This document shows, one piece after another, positions 1-7,644 of a DNA stretch of 64,000 bases. The stretch spans positions 153,195 to 217,194 of the forward strand of contig NZ_JAGSOV010000037.1 of NCBI RefSeq assembly GCF_023898865.1, given 5' to 3'. Both the position numbers and the translations under genes were made by a program. This stretch comes from Pseudonocardia humida (lineage in GTDB: Bacteria > Actinomycetota > Actinomycetes > Mycobacteriales > Pseudonocardiaceae). A model generated the notes under the pieces. It had not been told where the DNA came from. It saw only the letters and a list, made by a program, of their open reading frames with translations, and did not search any database. Position 1 is the stretch's first letter. Each line of letters starts with the position of its first letter.

Positions 1-331
1 CCCCGGACAGGAAGCCGACGTCGATCCGGCCGGGCTGCAGCCAGTAGTTGAAGATCTCGGGCACGCTGACCACCGACAACGCCGACGCGGCCAGCACGCC
101 GTCGCCGATGGACAGCGGCAGCTCGTCGGGGCGGGTGTCCAGGGTGCCCGACTCGTAGATGAGCACCAGGTTCGGCGCGTGCAGCCGGCGGGCCAGGTTG
201 GCCGCGGTGGACGGCAGGCCGATGCCGACGAAGCAGGCCTGGCGGTCGCGCAGCGAGCGGGCCGCGGCGATGCTCATCATCTCGTCGGCGGTCCAGGTGG
301 TGCTGCCGGCGGCGGGTTCGGTCCTGGTCAT
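1..331 (-). CDS. CoA-transferase subunit B (partial, 3' end outside window)
   Basis: This is the N-terminal 110 residues of the beta subunit of a class I (glutaconate/3-oxoacid type) CoA-transferase, which moves CoA between two carboxylic acids. The predicted product contains LIYESGTL around residues 57-64; Glu60 lies where this family carries the catalytic glutamate that forms the glutamyl-CoA intermediate. The ATG overlaps the TGA of the upstream subunit A gene by 4 bp, so the two are translationally coupled and form one heteromeric enzyme. The gene runs off the left edge. The actinobacterial IpdAB enzymes of steroid-ring degradation have the same two-subunit layout, but the substrate cannot be read from this fragment. 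Confidence 0.85.
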   Translation of the reverse strand, partial: MTRTEPAAGSTTWTADEMMSIAAARSLRDRQACFVGIGLPSTAANLARRLHAPNLVLIYESGTLDTRPDELPLSIGDGVLAASALSVVSVPEIFNYWLQPGRIDVGFLSG

Positions 332-1137
332 GCGGCGTCCTCCCGCAGCGACGTGAGCCAGCGGCCGAACTCGTCGCGGTCGCGACTGATCCGGTCCCAG
401 GCCCGGTAGGCGGCGTTGTCCCGGTCGTAGAAGCCGTCGGCGTAGGACGGCGCGGCGCCCCGGGGGACCTCGGCGACCACGTCGACCACCCAATGCGGCA
501 GCACCACGGCACCGGGCACCGGCTCCAGCTCGTCGACGACCTCCTCGACGGTCGCCAGCGACCGGGTCGAGGCCAGCACCGCCTCCTTCTGCACCCCGAC
601 GATGCCCCAGATCTGCACGTTGCCCGCGCGGTCGGCGCGCTGGGCGTGGATGACCCCGACGTCGGGGTTGAGCGCCTTCACCGCGGCCAGCCGCTCCCCG
701 GTGAACGGGCACTCGACCGAGGAGATGGTGTCGGTGTGCAGCGGCAGGTCGGTGCCGGCGTAGCCGCGCAGCACGGCGAACGGCAGCCCGGAGGCGCCCG
801 CGACGTAGCGGTTGGCCATGCCGGCGTGGCTGTGCTCCTCGATCTCCAGCGGGGCGGGCCAGCCGCTGGCCAGCGCGTCGCGCATGCGGTGCAGCGAGCC
901 GACCCCCGGGTTGCCGCCCCAGGAGAACACCAGCCTGCTCGCGCAGCCCGCGCCGATCATCTGGTCGTAGATGAGGTCGGGGGTCATCCGGACGAGGGTC
1001 AGCCCGCGCCGGCCCTGGCGGATGATCTCGTGCCCGGCGGCGAACGGGATGAGGTGGGTGAAGCCTTCCAGGGCGACGGTGTCGCCGTCGCGCACCAGCT
1101 CGGACACCGCCTCCGCCAACGACGCGATCTTGGCCAC
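328..1137 (-). CDS. CoA-transferase subunit A
   Basis: This is the 269-residue alpha subunit of a class I CoA-transferase (Pfam CoA_trans family). The N-terminus ([19 protein letters not shown]) has the usual opening strand and glycine-rich turn, and the GGNPGVGS segment near residue 94 is typical of the alpha subunit. Its stop overlaps the ATG of subunit B by 4 bp (ATGA), so the pair forms an operon transcribed leftwards. The family includes glutaconate, 3-oxoadipate and steroid-ring (IpdA) CoA-transferases. Length and sequence feel fit the IpdA/GctA group, but the exact substrate is an inference I would not fix. Nothing in the visible neighbourhood is a catabolic partner. Confidence 0.85.
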   Translation of the reverse strand: MAKIASLAEAVSELVRDGDTVALEGFTHLIPFAAGHEIIRQGRRGLTLVRMTPDLIYDQMIGAGCASRLVFSWGGNPGVGSLHRMRDALASGWPAPLEIEEHSHAGMANRYVAGASGLPFAVLRGYAGTDLPLHTDTISSVECPFTGERLAAVKALNPDVGVIHAQRADRAGNVQIWGIVGVQKEAVLASTRSLATVEEVVDELEPVPGAVVLPHWVVDVVAEVPRGAAPSYADGFYDRDNAAYRAWDRISRDRDEFGRWLTSLREDAA

Positions 1138-1296
1138 GGAAGAACGCTAGTGCCCCCGGCGGGGACCGGCAATCGGCGCGCCACGGCGCCGCCGCGCACG
1201 CCCCGACCGGGTTGCCCCGCGGGGTCGGGGCATGTCACAGGAGGCCCAGGTCACGATAGGACGCCGCCCCGTCGCCGCCGGTGCCACGCTGGCGTC

Positions 1297-2163
1297 GTGT
1301 CCAACCGTGCGAACGAACGTCCCGCGGACGCGGCCGGCCGGTTCCGGCTCGGCGCCGCGCAGGTGAACCGGCTGGGGTTCGGCACCATGCGGCTGACCGG
1401 GCCCGGCATCTGGGGCCCGCCCGCGGACCCGCGGGCCGCGGTCGGCGTGCTGCGCCGCGCGGCCGAGCTCGGCGTCGACCTGTTCGACACGGCCGACTCC
1501 TACGGCCCCGAGGTGGCGGAGGACCTGCTCCGCGAGGCCCTGCACCCCTACGACGGGCTCACCGTGGCGACGAAGGCCGGGCTGCTGCGGACGGGGCCGA
1601 ACCAGTGGCACCCGTGCGGGCGCCCCGAGTACCTGCGCCAGCAGTGCGAGCTCAGCCTGCGCCGGCTCGGCGTCGAGCGCATCGACCTGTTCCAGCTGCA
1701 CCGCGTCGATCCGACCGTGCCGGCCGACGAGCAGTTCGGGCTGCTCGCCGACCTGGTGGCCGAGGGCAAGGTCGCCGCGGTCGGGCTGTCCGAGGTCGGG
1801 GTCTCCGAGATCGAGCGGGCGTCCACGCTCGTCGACGTGGTCTCGGTGCAGAACCGCTACAACCTGACCGACCGCACCTCCGACGACGTGCTGCGCTACT
1901 GCACCGAGCAGGGCATCGCGTTCCTGCCGTGGGCGCCGGTCGCCGCGGGCAGGCTGGCCGAGCCGGGCGGGCCGGTGGCCGACATCGTGGCGCGCACCGG
2001 GGCCACGCCGTCGCAGGTGGCGCTGGCCTGGCTGCTGCAGCGCTCGTCGGTGATGCTGCCGATCCCCGGGACCGCCGACGCCGCGCACCTGGAGGAGAAC
2101 GTGCGCGCCGCCGAGCTCGCCCTCGACCTGGAGATGGTCGAGAAGCTGGACGCCGCCGCCTGA
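1297..2163 (+). CDS. aldo/keto reductase
   Basis: NADPH-dependent oxidoreductase of the aldo/keto reductase superfamily, 288 residues, a TIM-barrel fold. The catalytic tetrad is visible: Asp64 and Tyr69 (in FDTADSYG), Lys93 (VATKAG) and His135 (LFQLHRVD). The C-terminal part (LPIPGT) is the usual NADPH-binding region. I chose the GTG at 1297 because homology to the family begins shortly after it ([18 protein letters not shown]). The long open frame upstream is only the GC-rich shadow of the antisense CoA-transferase gene. It stands alone between divergent and codirectional neighbours. Substrate unknown. Confidence 0.9.
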   Translation: MSNRANERPADAAGRFRLGAAQVNRLGFGTMRLTGPGIWGPPADPRAAVGVLRRAAELGVDLFDTADSYGPEVAEDLLREALHPYDGLTVATKAGLLRTGPNQWHPCGRPEYLRQQCELSLRRLGVERIDLFQLHRVDPTVPADEQFGLLADLVAEGKVAAVGLSEVGVSEIERASTLVDVVSVQNRYNLTDRTSDDVLRYCTEQGIAFLPWAPVAAGRLAEPGGPVADIVARTGATPSQVALAWLLQRSSVMLPIPGTADAAHLEENVRAAELALDLEMVEKLDAAA

Positions 2164-2249
2164 TCGGGCCACCCGCGCGTACGGGCGGTGACCGACCGAC
2201 CCCGTGGTAGACACGCACGGGGGATGTCGATCGTCGGGAGGGCGCCGCG

Positions 2250-4409
2250 GTGGTGGGGGATCCGGAGGCGGACCTGCGCGACGCGCTGGCCACCGGTCGG
2301 GAGCTCGACATGGCCGGGGGCACCGTGCCGGCCGGTGTGCTGGCCGCGGTGCTGACCGCCGAACCGCCGCCCGGGGCGCCCGCCCTGCGGTTGCGCCGCG
2401 CCCGGCTCTCCGGGGTCCTGCGGCTCACCGGTGCCCGGGTCGGGGTCCCGGTCGAGCTGCGCGAGTGCGCTTTCGCCCATGCCCCCGACCTGCGGATGGC
2501 CGAGTTCGCCGGGCTCGCGCTGACCGGCTGCCGGTTGCCGGGGCTGCGCGCGGGCAACCTGCGCGTGGCCGCCGACCTGCTCCTCGCCGACGGGTTCACC
2601 GCCACCGGCCCGGTCACCCTGTCCGACGCGCAGATCGGCGGCTCGCTGCGGCTGTCGGCGGGGCGGCTGCGCGGCAGCGACGGGCGGGCGCTGCTCGCCG
2701 ACCGGATCGTCGTCGGCGGCACCTTCTACGCGCGCCGCCTGCGCAGCGACGGCGAGCTCCGCCTGCCCGGCGCCCGGATCACCGGCAACGTCGACCTGGC
2801 CGGTGCCGACCTGGTCAGCCCCACCGGCGACGCGCTCGACATGACCGGGGTGAGCATCGACGGCAGCTTCCTGGCCGGGCGCCACGGCGGGGGACCCGAC
2901 CTGGAGTTCCGGGCCACCGGGCGGATCCTGCTGACCGGCGCCCGGGTCGGCGGCGACGTGGTGCTCTCCGGCGCGCGCGTCGAGCGCGTGCCCACCCCCG
3001 GCCCTCCCGACCCCGAACCGGTGCCCGACGAGACCCGGATGCCGGTGGTGCCCGGGGGGATCGTCGACGCCGGGGCGTGCCTGGTGGCCGACCGGGTCCG
3101 CGTGGAGGGCAACCTCGAGCTCGACGACGGGCTGTCCACCGACGGCACGGTCCGGCTGCCCAACGCCGTGGTCGGCGGCTACCTCCGGCTGTCGGGGGCC
3201 CGGCTGCTCGGCCCGCACGGGGCCGGCGCCCGCGGCATCGCGCTGCTCGGCGACGGCATCGACGTCGGCGGCGACCTGGAGGCCCGCGACAGCGGCCGCG
3301 GCGCGCTGGTCTGCGGCGGCCAGCTGCGCCTGGTGGACGCCACGGTGCGGGGCAGCGCGAGCCTGTCGGGGATCACCCTCAGCGCGCCGGGCGGGTACGC
3401 GCTGCTGGCCGACCGGTTGCACATCGGCGGCGAGTTCTACCTGCGCCGGATGGTCTGCGACGGCACGGTCCGGCTGCAGAACGCCGAGATCGGCGCCACG
3501 CTCGACTGCACCGGGGCCCGGCTGACCGGGCCGCGGCGGCGCCCGGACGGGTCGCTGCGCCCGTCGCTGGACGCGCGGGCCGCCACGATCGGCAAGGACC
3601 TGGTCTGCGCGGGCGGGTTCAGCGCCGACGGCGGCGTCCGGATCCGGCGCGCGGACGTGGGCAAGGCGGTCCAGTTCACCGACGCGACGCTCGGCGGCCC
3701 GCCGGAGGTGGGCCGGGCGGTGTACTCGCTCAACGCCTACGCGCTGACGGCGGCGGAGCTGATCGTGCGCCCGGCCGCGCCTCCGGTCGGCCCGGTGCGG
3801 CTCGCCCGCGCGTCGGTGACCACGTTCGCCGACTCGGCGGCCCTCTGGGCGGCCGACGGTGGCGTCGACATCGACGGTTTCGACTACGGCGCGCTGTACG
3901 ACACCCGAGCGGTGGACGTCCGGACGAGGTTGGCCTGGATCCGGGAGGTCATGCCGGACTACACGCCCGGCCCGTACGACCAGCTGGCCGCCGCGTACCA
4001 GCGCTCGGGCAACGAGGAGCTGGCCCAGGCGGTGCTGATGGAGCGCCAGCGCAGGCGCTACGCGGAGGCGGCCCCGGTCGAGCGGGTGTGGGGCTGGCTG
4101 CAGCGCTGGACGGTGGGCTTCGGGTACCGCCCGTGGCTGGCAGTGGGCTGGTTGGTGCTGTTCGCGGCCCTGGGCGGCACCTGGTTCGCGTTCAACCCGC
4201 CGACACCGGTCGACGACGGCCAGCACCCGGTGTTCAACGCGTGGATCTTCGCCGCGGACACCCTGCTGCCGATCGTCAACCTCGGCCAGGACGGGTACTG
4301 GCGCCTCGACGGCCCCTCGCAGTGGATCAGCACGGCGCTCGTCGCTTCGGGTTGGATCCTGGCCACGACGGCTGCGGCGGGTGCCGCCCGGGTGCTGAAG
4401 AGGACCTGA
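2250..4409 (+). CDS. beta-helix repeat membrane protein (often mis-named membrane-associated oxidoreductase)
   Basis: 719-residue protein. Residues about 35-560 are built from short repeats of the form (R/G)LxGARVxGxVxLSGA, regularly spaced Gly/Asp-Leu-Leu turns as in right-handed beta-helix or bactofilin-like solenoids. The C-terminal third has no repeats. It contains a PYDQLAAAYQRSGNEELAQAVLMERQ helix-rich segment followed by two hydrophobic stretches (about 628-647 and 692-715) that look membrane-spanning. I see no Rossmann glycine motif, so the oxidoreductase name given to streptomycete relatives is not supported. The layout suggests a scaffold anchored at its C-terminus. The GTG at 2250 follows a GGGAGGG ribosome-binding site. 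Confidence 0.7.
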   Translation: MVGDPEADLRDALATGRELDMAGGTVPAGVLAAVLTAEPPPGAPALRLRRARLSGVLRLTGARVGVPVELRECAFAHAPDLRMAEFAGLALTGCRLPGLRAGNLRVAADLLLADGFTATGPVTLSDAQIGGSLRLSAGRLRGSDGRALLADRIVVGGTFYARRLRSDGELRLPGARITGNVDLAGADLVSPTGDALDMTGVSIDGSFLAGRHGGGPDLEFRATGRILLTGARVGGDVVLSGARVERVPTPGPPDPEPVPDETRMPVVPGGIVDAGACLVADRVRVEGNLELDDGLSTDGTVRLPNAVVGGYLRLSGARLLGPHGAGARGIALLGDGIDVGGDLEARDSGRGALVCGGQLRLVDATVRGSASLSGITLSAPGGYALLADRLHIGGEFYLRRMVCDGTVRLQNAEIGATLDCTGARLTGPRRRPDGSLRPSLDARAATIGKDLVCAGGFSADGGVRIRRADVGKAVQFTDATLGGPPEVGRAVYSLNAYALTAAELIVRPAAPPVGPVRLARASVTTFADSAALWAADGGVDIDGFDYGALYDTRAVDVRTRLAWIREVMPDYTPGPYDQLAAAYQRSGNEELAQAVLMERQRRRYAEAAPVERVWGWLQRWTVGFGYRPWLAVGWLVLFAALGGTWFAFNPPTPVDDGQHPVFNAWIFAADTLLPIVNLGQDGYWRLDGPSQWISTALVASGWILATTAAAGAARVLKRT

Positions 4410-4550
4410 CCGGGCAGCGCGATCCACTCCGAGGGGTGAAAGGGCCGCGGGGAGCGTGTTCGGGGGCCGCCGGGCCGTTTCCCCGCCCGGGTGTCCCCGT
4501 TGTGGGTGTCAGTGGCGCGTCGTTCCCCGGACCAGTGGAGGTGCCCGCAC

Positions 4551-4892
4551 ATGCCCCGACCGACCAGCGACCCGTACCGCCGTTCCCGCCGCACGCAGTT
4601 GCGCGTGCTCGAAGGGGGAGCGCCGGAGGACGGGGGATCCGGCAGGCACGCGCTCGACGAGGACGCGCTGCTCACCCCGATCTTCGCCGCGCTGGCGCGG
4701 CGGAACGGGCGGCGCCCGGCGCCGCCCGACCCGGTCGAGCGCTTCCGCCGCGACCCGCTGACCGCGCCGCTGCCGGTGGTCGTGCCGGCCCGGCGCCGCC
4801 CCGGCGCCCACGCGCGCGTCGAGCCGCTCCCGGAGCGCCCGGCCCACGGCAGGCACGCCCTGCGCCGCGCCCCCGCCTGGCTCCCCCACTGA
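4551..4892 (+). CDS. small basic hypothetical protein
   Basis: 113 residues, rich in Arg and Pro, no signal peptide or membrane segment and no motif I recognise. The ATG at 4551 has a good ribosome-binding site (GGAGGT, 9 nt upstream), which is why I prefer it to an upstream in-frame codon at 4491. Codon-position GC bias is coding-like. The stop sits directly before a long hairpin shared with the convergent amidohydrolase gene. Function unknown; it may be a lineage-specific small protein. Confidence 0.5.
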   Translation: MPRPTSDPYRRSRRTQLRVLEGGAPEDGGSGRHALDEDALLTPIFAALARRNGRRPAPPDPVERFRRDPLTAPLPVVVPARRRPGAHARVEPLPERPAHGRHALRRAPAWLPH

Positions 4893-4893
4893 C

Positions 4894-4956
4894 CGTCGAG
4901 AACGAACTCGTCGTCATTTTGGACCGGTCCAAACGACAACAGCTTCGTTCTCGACG
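4894..4956. terminator. long perfect-arm hairpin between convergent genes
   Basis: Outer arms 4894-4906 (CGTCGAGAACGAA) and 4944-4956 are perfect 13-bp inverted repeats. The middle holds a perfect 16-bp palindrome, TTTGGACCGGTCCAAA, at 4918-4933, flanked by GTCGT/ACGAC. It lies right after the stop at 4892 and 15 bp before the stop of the opposite gene at 4972, so a bidirectional terminator role fits. The nested palindromes are more elaborate than a normal terminator. Confidence 0.7.
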
Positions 4957-4971
4957 GGGGTGGGCGGGGGT

Positions 4972-6297
4972 TCAGGGTCGGATGGCGGCGGTGGCGGCGC
5001 GCAGGGCGGCGGTGGTCGCGGCCCGGTCGACCCGGGTGGGCTCGCCATCGGCGAGGACCTGCTCCCCGGCCACCCACACGTCCCGGACCAGCTTCGAGCC
5101 GCCCGCCCACACCAGGTTCGACACCAGCTGGGCGTCGTCGTCGGGGTCGACGAAGGTCGACTCGTCCAGCCCGATGTGCACGACGTCGGCCCAGCGGCCG
5201 GTCTCCAGCGCGCCGATGTCGTCGCGCCCGATCGCCGCCGCGCCCTCCCTGGTGGCCATCAGCAGCAGCTCGGCCGCGGTCAGTGCGGCGGCGTCGCCGC
5301 TGGTCACCCGGGCCAGCAGGCCGGCGAGGCGGCTCTCGGCCCACACGTCGAGGTCGTCGCCGGACGCCGGGCCGTCGGTGCCCAGGCCGACCCGCACGCC
5401 GGCCCGGCGCAGCGCGGTCACCCTGGCCACCCCGGCGGCCAGCTTGGCGTTGGAGCCGGGGCAGTGCGCGACCGCGGCGCCCTTCGCGGCCAGCAGCGCG
5501 ATGTCGTCGTCGGACAGGTGCACGCCGTGCGCGGCCAGCACCCGCCCGCCCAGCACGCCGAGGTCGTCGAGCATCGCCGGCACCGAGCCGTGGGCGGCGC
5601 GCTGCTCCGCGTCCTCCTCCGTCGTCTCGGCGACGTGGATGTGCAGCAGGGCGCCCCGCTCGCGGGCGTGCTCGGCCACCGAGGCCAGCGCCTTCGGGGG
5701 CAGCGTGTACGCCGAGTGCGGGCCGTAGCCCAGCTCGATGCGCTCGCCCGGGCCCGAGCGCAGGCCGTCGCGGTCGATCCGGCGCGAGATGGCGTCGCGC
5801 ATGGCCTCCCAGCTGCCCAACCGGTCCCAGCCCGGGGCCGCGATCACCCCGGGGGTCAGCAGCACCCGCGACCCGACCGCCGTGACGGCGTCGACCACCT
5901 CGCGGGTGAAGAAGTACATCTCGACGCTGGTGGTGCAGCCGTTGCGCAGCATCTCCACGCAGCCCGCGGCCATCCCCGCGCGCACGTGCTCGCCGGTCAA
6001 CCGGCCCTCGGCGGGCCACATGACCTCGTGCAGCCAGCGCAGCAGCGGCAGGTCGCCGCCGAGCCCGCGCAGCACCGCCATGGGGGTGTGCGCGTGGGTG
6101 TTGACCAGCCCGGGCAGCAGCGCGCCGGGTAGCGCGCGCACGGCGGCGTCGGAGGCCGGGGCGCTGGCCCGCGGGCCGGCGAACGAGATCCGGCCCTCGG
6201 CGGTGATGTCCACGACCGCGTCCCGCACGACCGAGCAGCCCGGGTCGCAGGGGAGCAGGACCGGGGCGAGCAGCCGGACCGCGCCGCCGCCGGTCAC
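4972..6297 (-). CDS. amidohydrolase, MTA/SAH deaminase-like
   Basis: 441-residue metal-dependent hydrolase of the TRZ/ATZ (MtaD-like) branch of the amidohydrolase superfamily, which deaminates S-adenosylhomocysteine, 5'-methylthioadenosine or related amino-purines. Metal-ligand motifs are present: NTHAH (His68, His70), a central LHIHVAET histidine, AAHGVHL, and the aspartate of GTDGPASGDDLD. The C-terminus returns to the small beta-domain (GRWADVVHI). The GTG start overlaps the stop of the NYN-protein gene by 4 bp (GTGA), so the two are co-translated. Substrate is inferred from family resemblance only; cytosine- or guanine-deaminase-type activity cannot be excluded. Confidence 0.82.
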   Translation of the reverse strand: MTGGGAVRLLAPVLLPCDPGCSVVRDAVVDITAEGRISFAGPRASAPASDAAVRALPGALLPGLVNTHAHTPMAVLRGLGGDLPLLRWLHEVMWPAEGRLTGEHVRAGMAAGCVEMLRNGCTTSVEMYFFTREVVDAVTAVGSRVLLTPGVIAAPGWDRLGSWEAMRDAISRRIDRDGLRSGPGERIELGYGPHSAYTLPPKALASVAEHARERGALLHIHVAETTEEDAEQRAAHGSVPAMLDDLGVLGGRVLAAHGVHLSDDDIALLAAKGAAVAHCPGSNAKLAAGVARVTALRRAGVRVGLGTDGPASGDDLDVWAESRLAGLLARVTSGDAAALTAAELLLMATREGAAAIGRDDIGALETGRWADVVHIGLDESTFVDPDDDAQLVSNLVWAGGSKLVRDVWVAGEQVLADGEPTRVDRAATTAALRAATAAIRP

Positions 6298-6914
6298 CGG
6301 CGGGACTCGAGCAGCGAGCGCAGCGAGCGGAACGGCGGCAGCCAGGCGCCGGTGTCGGGCAGCGAGTCGAGCGTGATGCGCGGCAGCGGCTCGCGGAAGA
6401 CGCCCTCGATGTCCTCCAGGTCGACGAACTCGATGACCTCCGAGTTCAGCGCGAAGCTGGCGTGCTCGCGGAACCCGATCACGGTGATCGGGATGCCCGA
6501 GCGGTGCAGCTCCTCCAGCGGCTCGCGGAACGCGCGGCCGTCGCCGGAGGCGACCACGACGTGCTCGAGGTGGCCCTCGGCGGCGCGCAGCCGGATGTGC
6601 GCCAGCATGTCGTCGTCGACGTCGGAGTCCTCGGTGACCTTCGGCTTGGCGAAGACCGCGAAACCGACGTTGCGCAGCGCCTCGACCCACGGCCGCACGA
6701 CCTCGGTGCTGCCCGGCACGACGTTGGTGAACACCGTGGCCTCGGCGACCGACTCCGGGCCGGCCACGTCGAGCAGCCAGCGGCCCACGGCGTCGAACCG
6801 GGGCCGGAACGCCGACGTCGGCCGGGCGCCCAGCAGCGACCCGAGGCTCATGTCCATGTTCGGGGCGTCCCACACCAGCAGCGTGCGCGGCGCCGGGCCG
6901 GTCGGGGCGATCAC
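6294..6914 (-). CDS. NYN-domain (PIN-like) putative ribonuclease
   Basis: 206-residue protein with the NYN/LabA-like fold: LLVWDAPNMDMSLG near the N-terminus, DVDDDMLAHI in the middle and VVVASGDGRAF after it supply the acidic residues that coordinate metal in PIN/NYN nucleases. The C-terminus (FVDLEDIEGVFREPLP) is typical of actinobacterial members. I chose the GTG at 6914, since the frame upstream of it is antisense to the thioesterase gene and lacks homology. This GTG overlaps the stop of a possible 11-codon leaderless ORF. RNA cleavage is inferred from the fold. It is coupled to the downstream amidohydrolase. Confidence 0.8.
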   Translation of the reverse strand: MIAPTGPAPRTLLVWDAPNMDMSLGSLLGARPTSAFRPRFDAVGRWLLDVAGPESVAEATVFTNVVPGSTEVVRPWVEALRNVGFAVFAKPKVTEDSDVDDDMLAHIRLRAAEGHLEHVVVASGDGRAFREPLEELHRSGIPITVIGFREHASFALNSEVIEFVDLEDIEGVFREPLPRITLDSLPDTGAWLPPFRSLRSLLESRR

Positions 6915-6946
6915 GACGGCCGGTCCGGGACGCAGGCGGGCAGCAT
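6911..6946 (-). CDS. possible leaderless 11-codon upstream ORF of the NYN gene
   Basis: An ATG at 6946 lies exactly 6 nt after a TAGGGT box (6958-6953, minus strand), the spacing expected for a leaderless transcript. The frame encodes MLPACVPDRPS and its TGA overlaps the GTG of the NYN gene as GTGA. If real, the short peptide would bring ribosomes to the NYN start, which has no ribosome-binding site of its own. The evidence is geometric only; conservation is untested. Confidence 0.35.
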   Translation of the reverse strand: MLPACVPDRPS

Positions 6947-6952
6947 CCGCCG

Positions 6953-7001
6953 ACCCTATCCGGGTGGGCGAGGGGGCGATCGGAGGAGATCGGCTTAGGG
7001 T
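6953..7001. promoter_or_regulatory. divergent leaderless-type promoter pair
   Basis: Two copies of TAGGGT face away from each other: 6958-6953 on the minus strand (6 nt before the ATG at 6946) and 6996-7001 on the plus strand (6 nt before the GTG at 7008). The -35 regions would overlap in the 37 bp between them, so the NYN and thioesterase genes may compete for or share regulation. Confidence 0.5.
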
Positions 7002-7007
7002 CCGGTC

Positions 7008-7469
7008 GTGGACGATGCGGGTGGTGGCGCGGTCGACGGGGCGGCGGACGCGGCGGAGGTCGCGCGCGGTGCGGCGGCGGCGATGGAGCGGGCCGACCGG
7101 GCCGCAGAGGGCGCCGGGGTGCGGCTGCTGGATGTCGGCCCGGGGCGCGCCCGGGTGGCGATGACGGTGCGGGACCGGCACGTCAACGGGCACGGCATCT
7201 GCCACGGCGGCTACCTGTTCCTGCTGGCCGACGCGGCGCTGGCCTACGCGTCGAACAGCCACGGCGTGTCCGCGGTGGCCGCGGGCGCGGACATCGCGTT
7301 CCTGCGCCCGGTGCCGCACGGCGCCGAGCTGGTGGCCGAGGCGGTCGAGCGGGCGCTGGTCGGCCGGTCCGGGCTCTACGACGTCACCGTGCGGATGGGG
7401 GAGGCTCCGGTGGCCGAGTTCCGCGGCCGGACCCGCCAGGTGCCCGGACTGCCGCCGCCCCCGGCCTGA
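7008..7469 (+). CDS. PaaI-type hotdog thioesterase
   Basis: 153-residue hotdog-fold acyl-CoA thioesterase. The segment VNGHGICHGGYLFLLADAALAYASNSHG carries the N/D-x-x-G-x-x-HGG motif of PaaI, where the Asp on the long helix (LLADAALA) activates water to cleave phenylacetyl- or hydroxyphenylacetyl-CoA-type thioesters. Length matches the family. The GTG at 7008 sits 6 nt behind a TAGGGT box and has no ribosome-binding site, consistent with leaderless expression. No paa genes are adjacent, so a housekeeping or salvage role is as likely as phenylacetate breakdown. Confidence 0.85.
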   Translation: MDDAGGGAVDGAADAAEVARGAAAAMERADRAAEGAGVRLLDVGPGRARVAMTVRDRHVNGHGICHGGYLFLLADAALAYASNSHGVSAVAAGADIAFLRPVPHGAELVAEAVERALVGRSGLYDVTVRMGEAPVAEFRGRTRQVPGLPPPPA

Positions 7470-7488
7470 GGTGCTCGGCCGGGGGCGG
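7455..7488 (+). terminator. GC hairpin overlapping the thioesterase stop
   Basis: CCGCCCCCGGCC (7455-7466) and GGCCGGGGGCGG (7477-7488) form a perfect 12-bp stem with a 10-nt loop containing the stop codon. There is no T-run, as usual for such GC-rich terminators. Confidence 0.6.
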
Positions 7489-7500
7489 TGGCGCTCGCGG

Positions 7501-7593
7501 TCAGCGGCCGGTCGGCCGGCTCGGTCGCGGCTGGGCCGGGCGGCCGTTGCCGGTGCACCCCGCCGCCGTGGCGGCTCTCCTCGTCGTGCTCAT
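7501..7593 (-). CDS. possible 30-residue peptide
   Basis: An ATG at 7593 preceded by a purine-rich stretch (GGAAGGGACGGGGAG) opens a 30-codon frame beginning MSTTRRAATAAGCTGNG and ending PTGR. It lies downstream of the 880-residue gene on the same strand, but a hairpin (7620-7644) separates them. It contains a single Cys and is Arg/Pro-rich. It may be a genuine small ORF or chance; no family is recognised. Confidence 0.25.
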   Translation of the reverse strand: MSTTRRAATAAGCTGNGRPAQPRPSRPTGR

Positions 7594-7619
7594 CTCTCCC
7601 CGTCCCTTCCTGTCTCACG

Positions 7620-7644
7620 CCGCGCCGCCCGGGTGGCGGCGCGG
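7620..7644 (-). terminator. hairpin after the 880-residue gene
   Basis: CCGCGCCGCC (7620-7629) and GGCGGCGCGG (7635-7644) form a perfect 10-bp stem with a 5-nt loop, immediately after the stop codon at 7645-7647. Confidence 0.6.

Noticed and set aside
2204..5728. 1174-codon plus-strand frame across three genes
   Set aside because: Different frame from the beta-helix gene and antisense to the amidohydrolase; no recognisable protein features.
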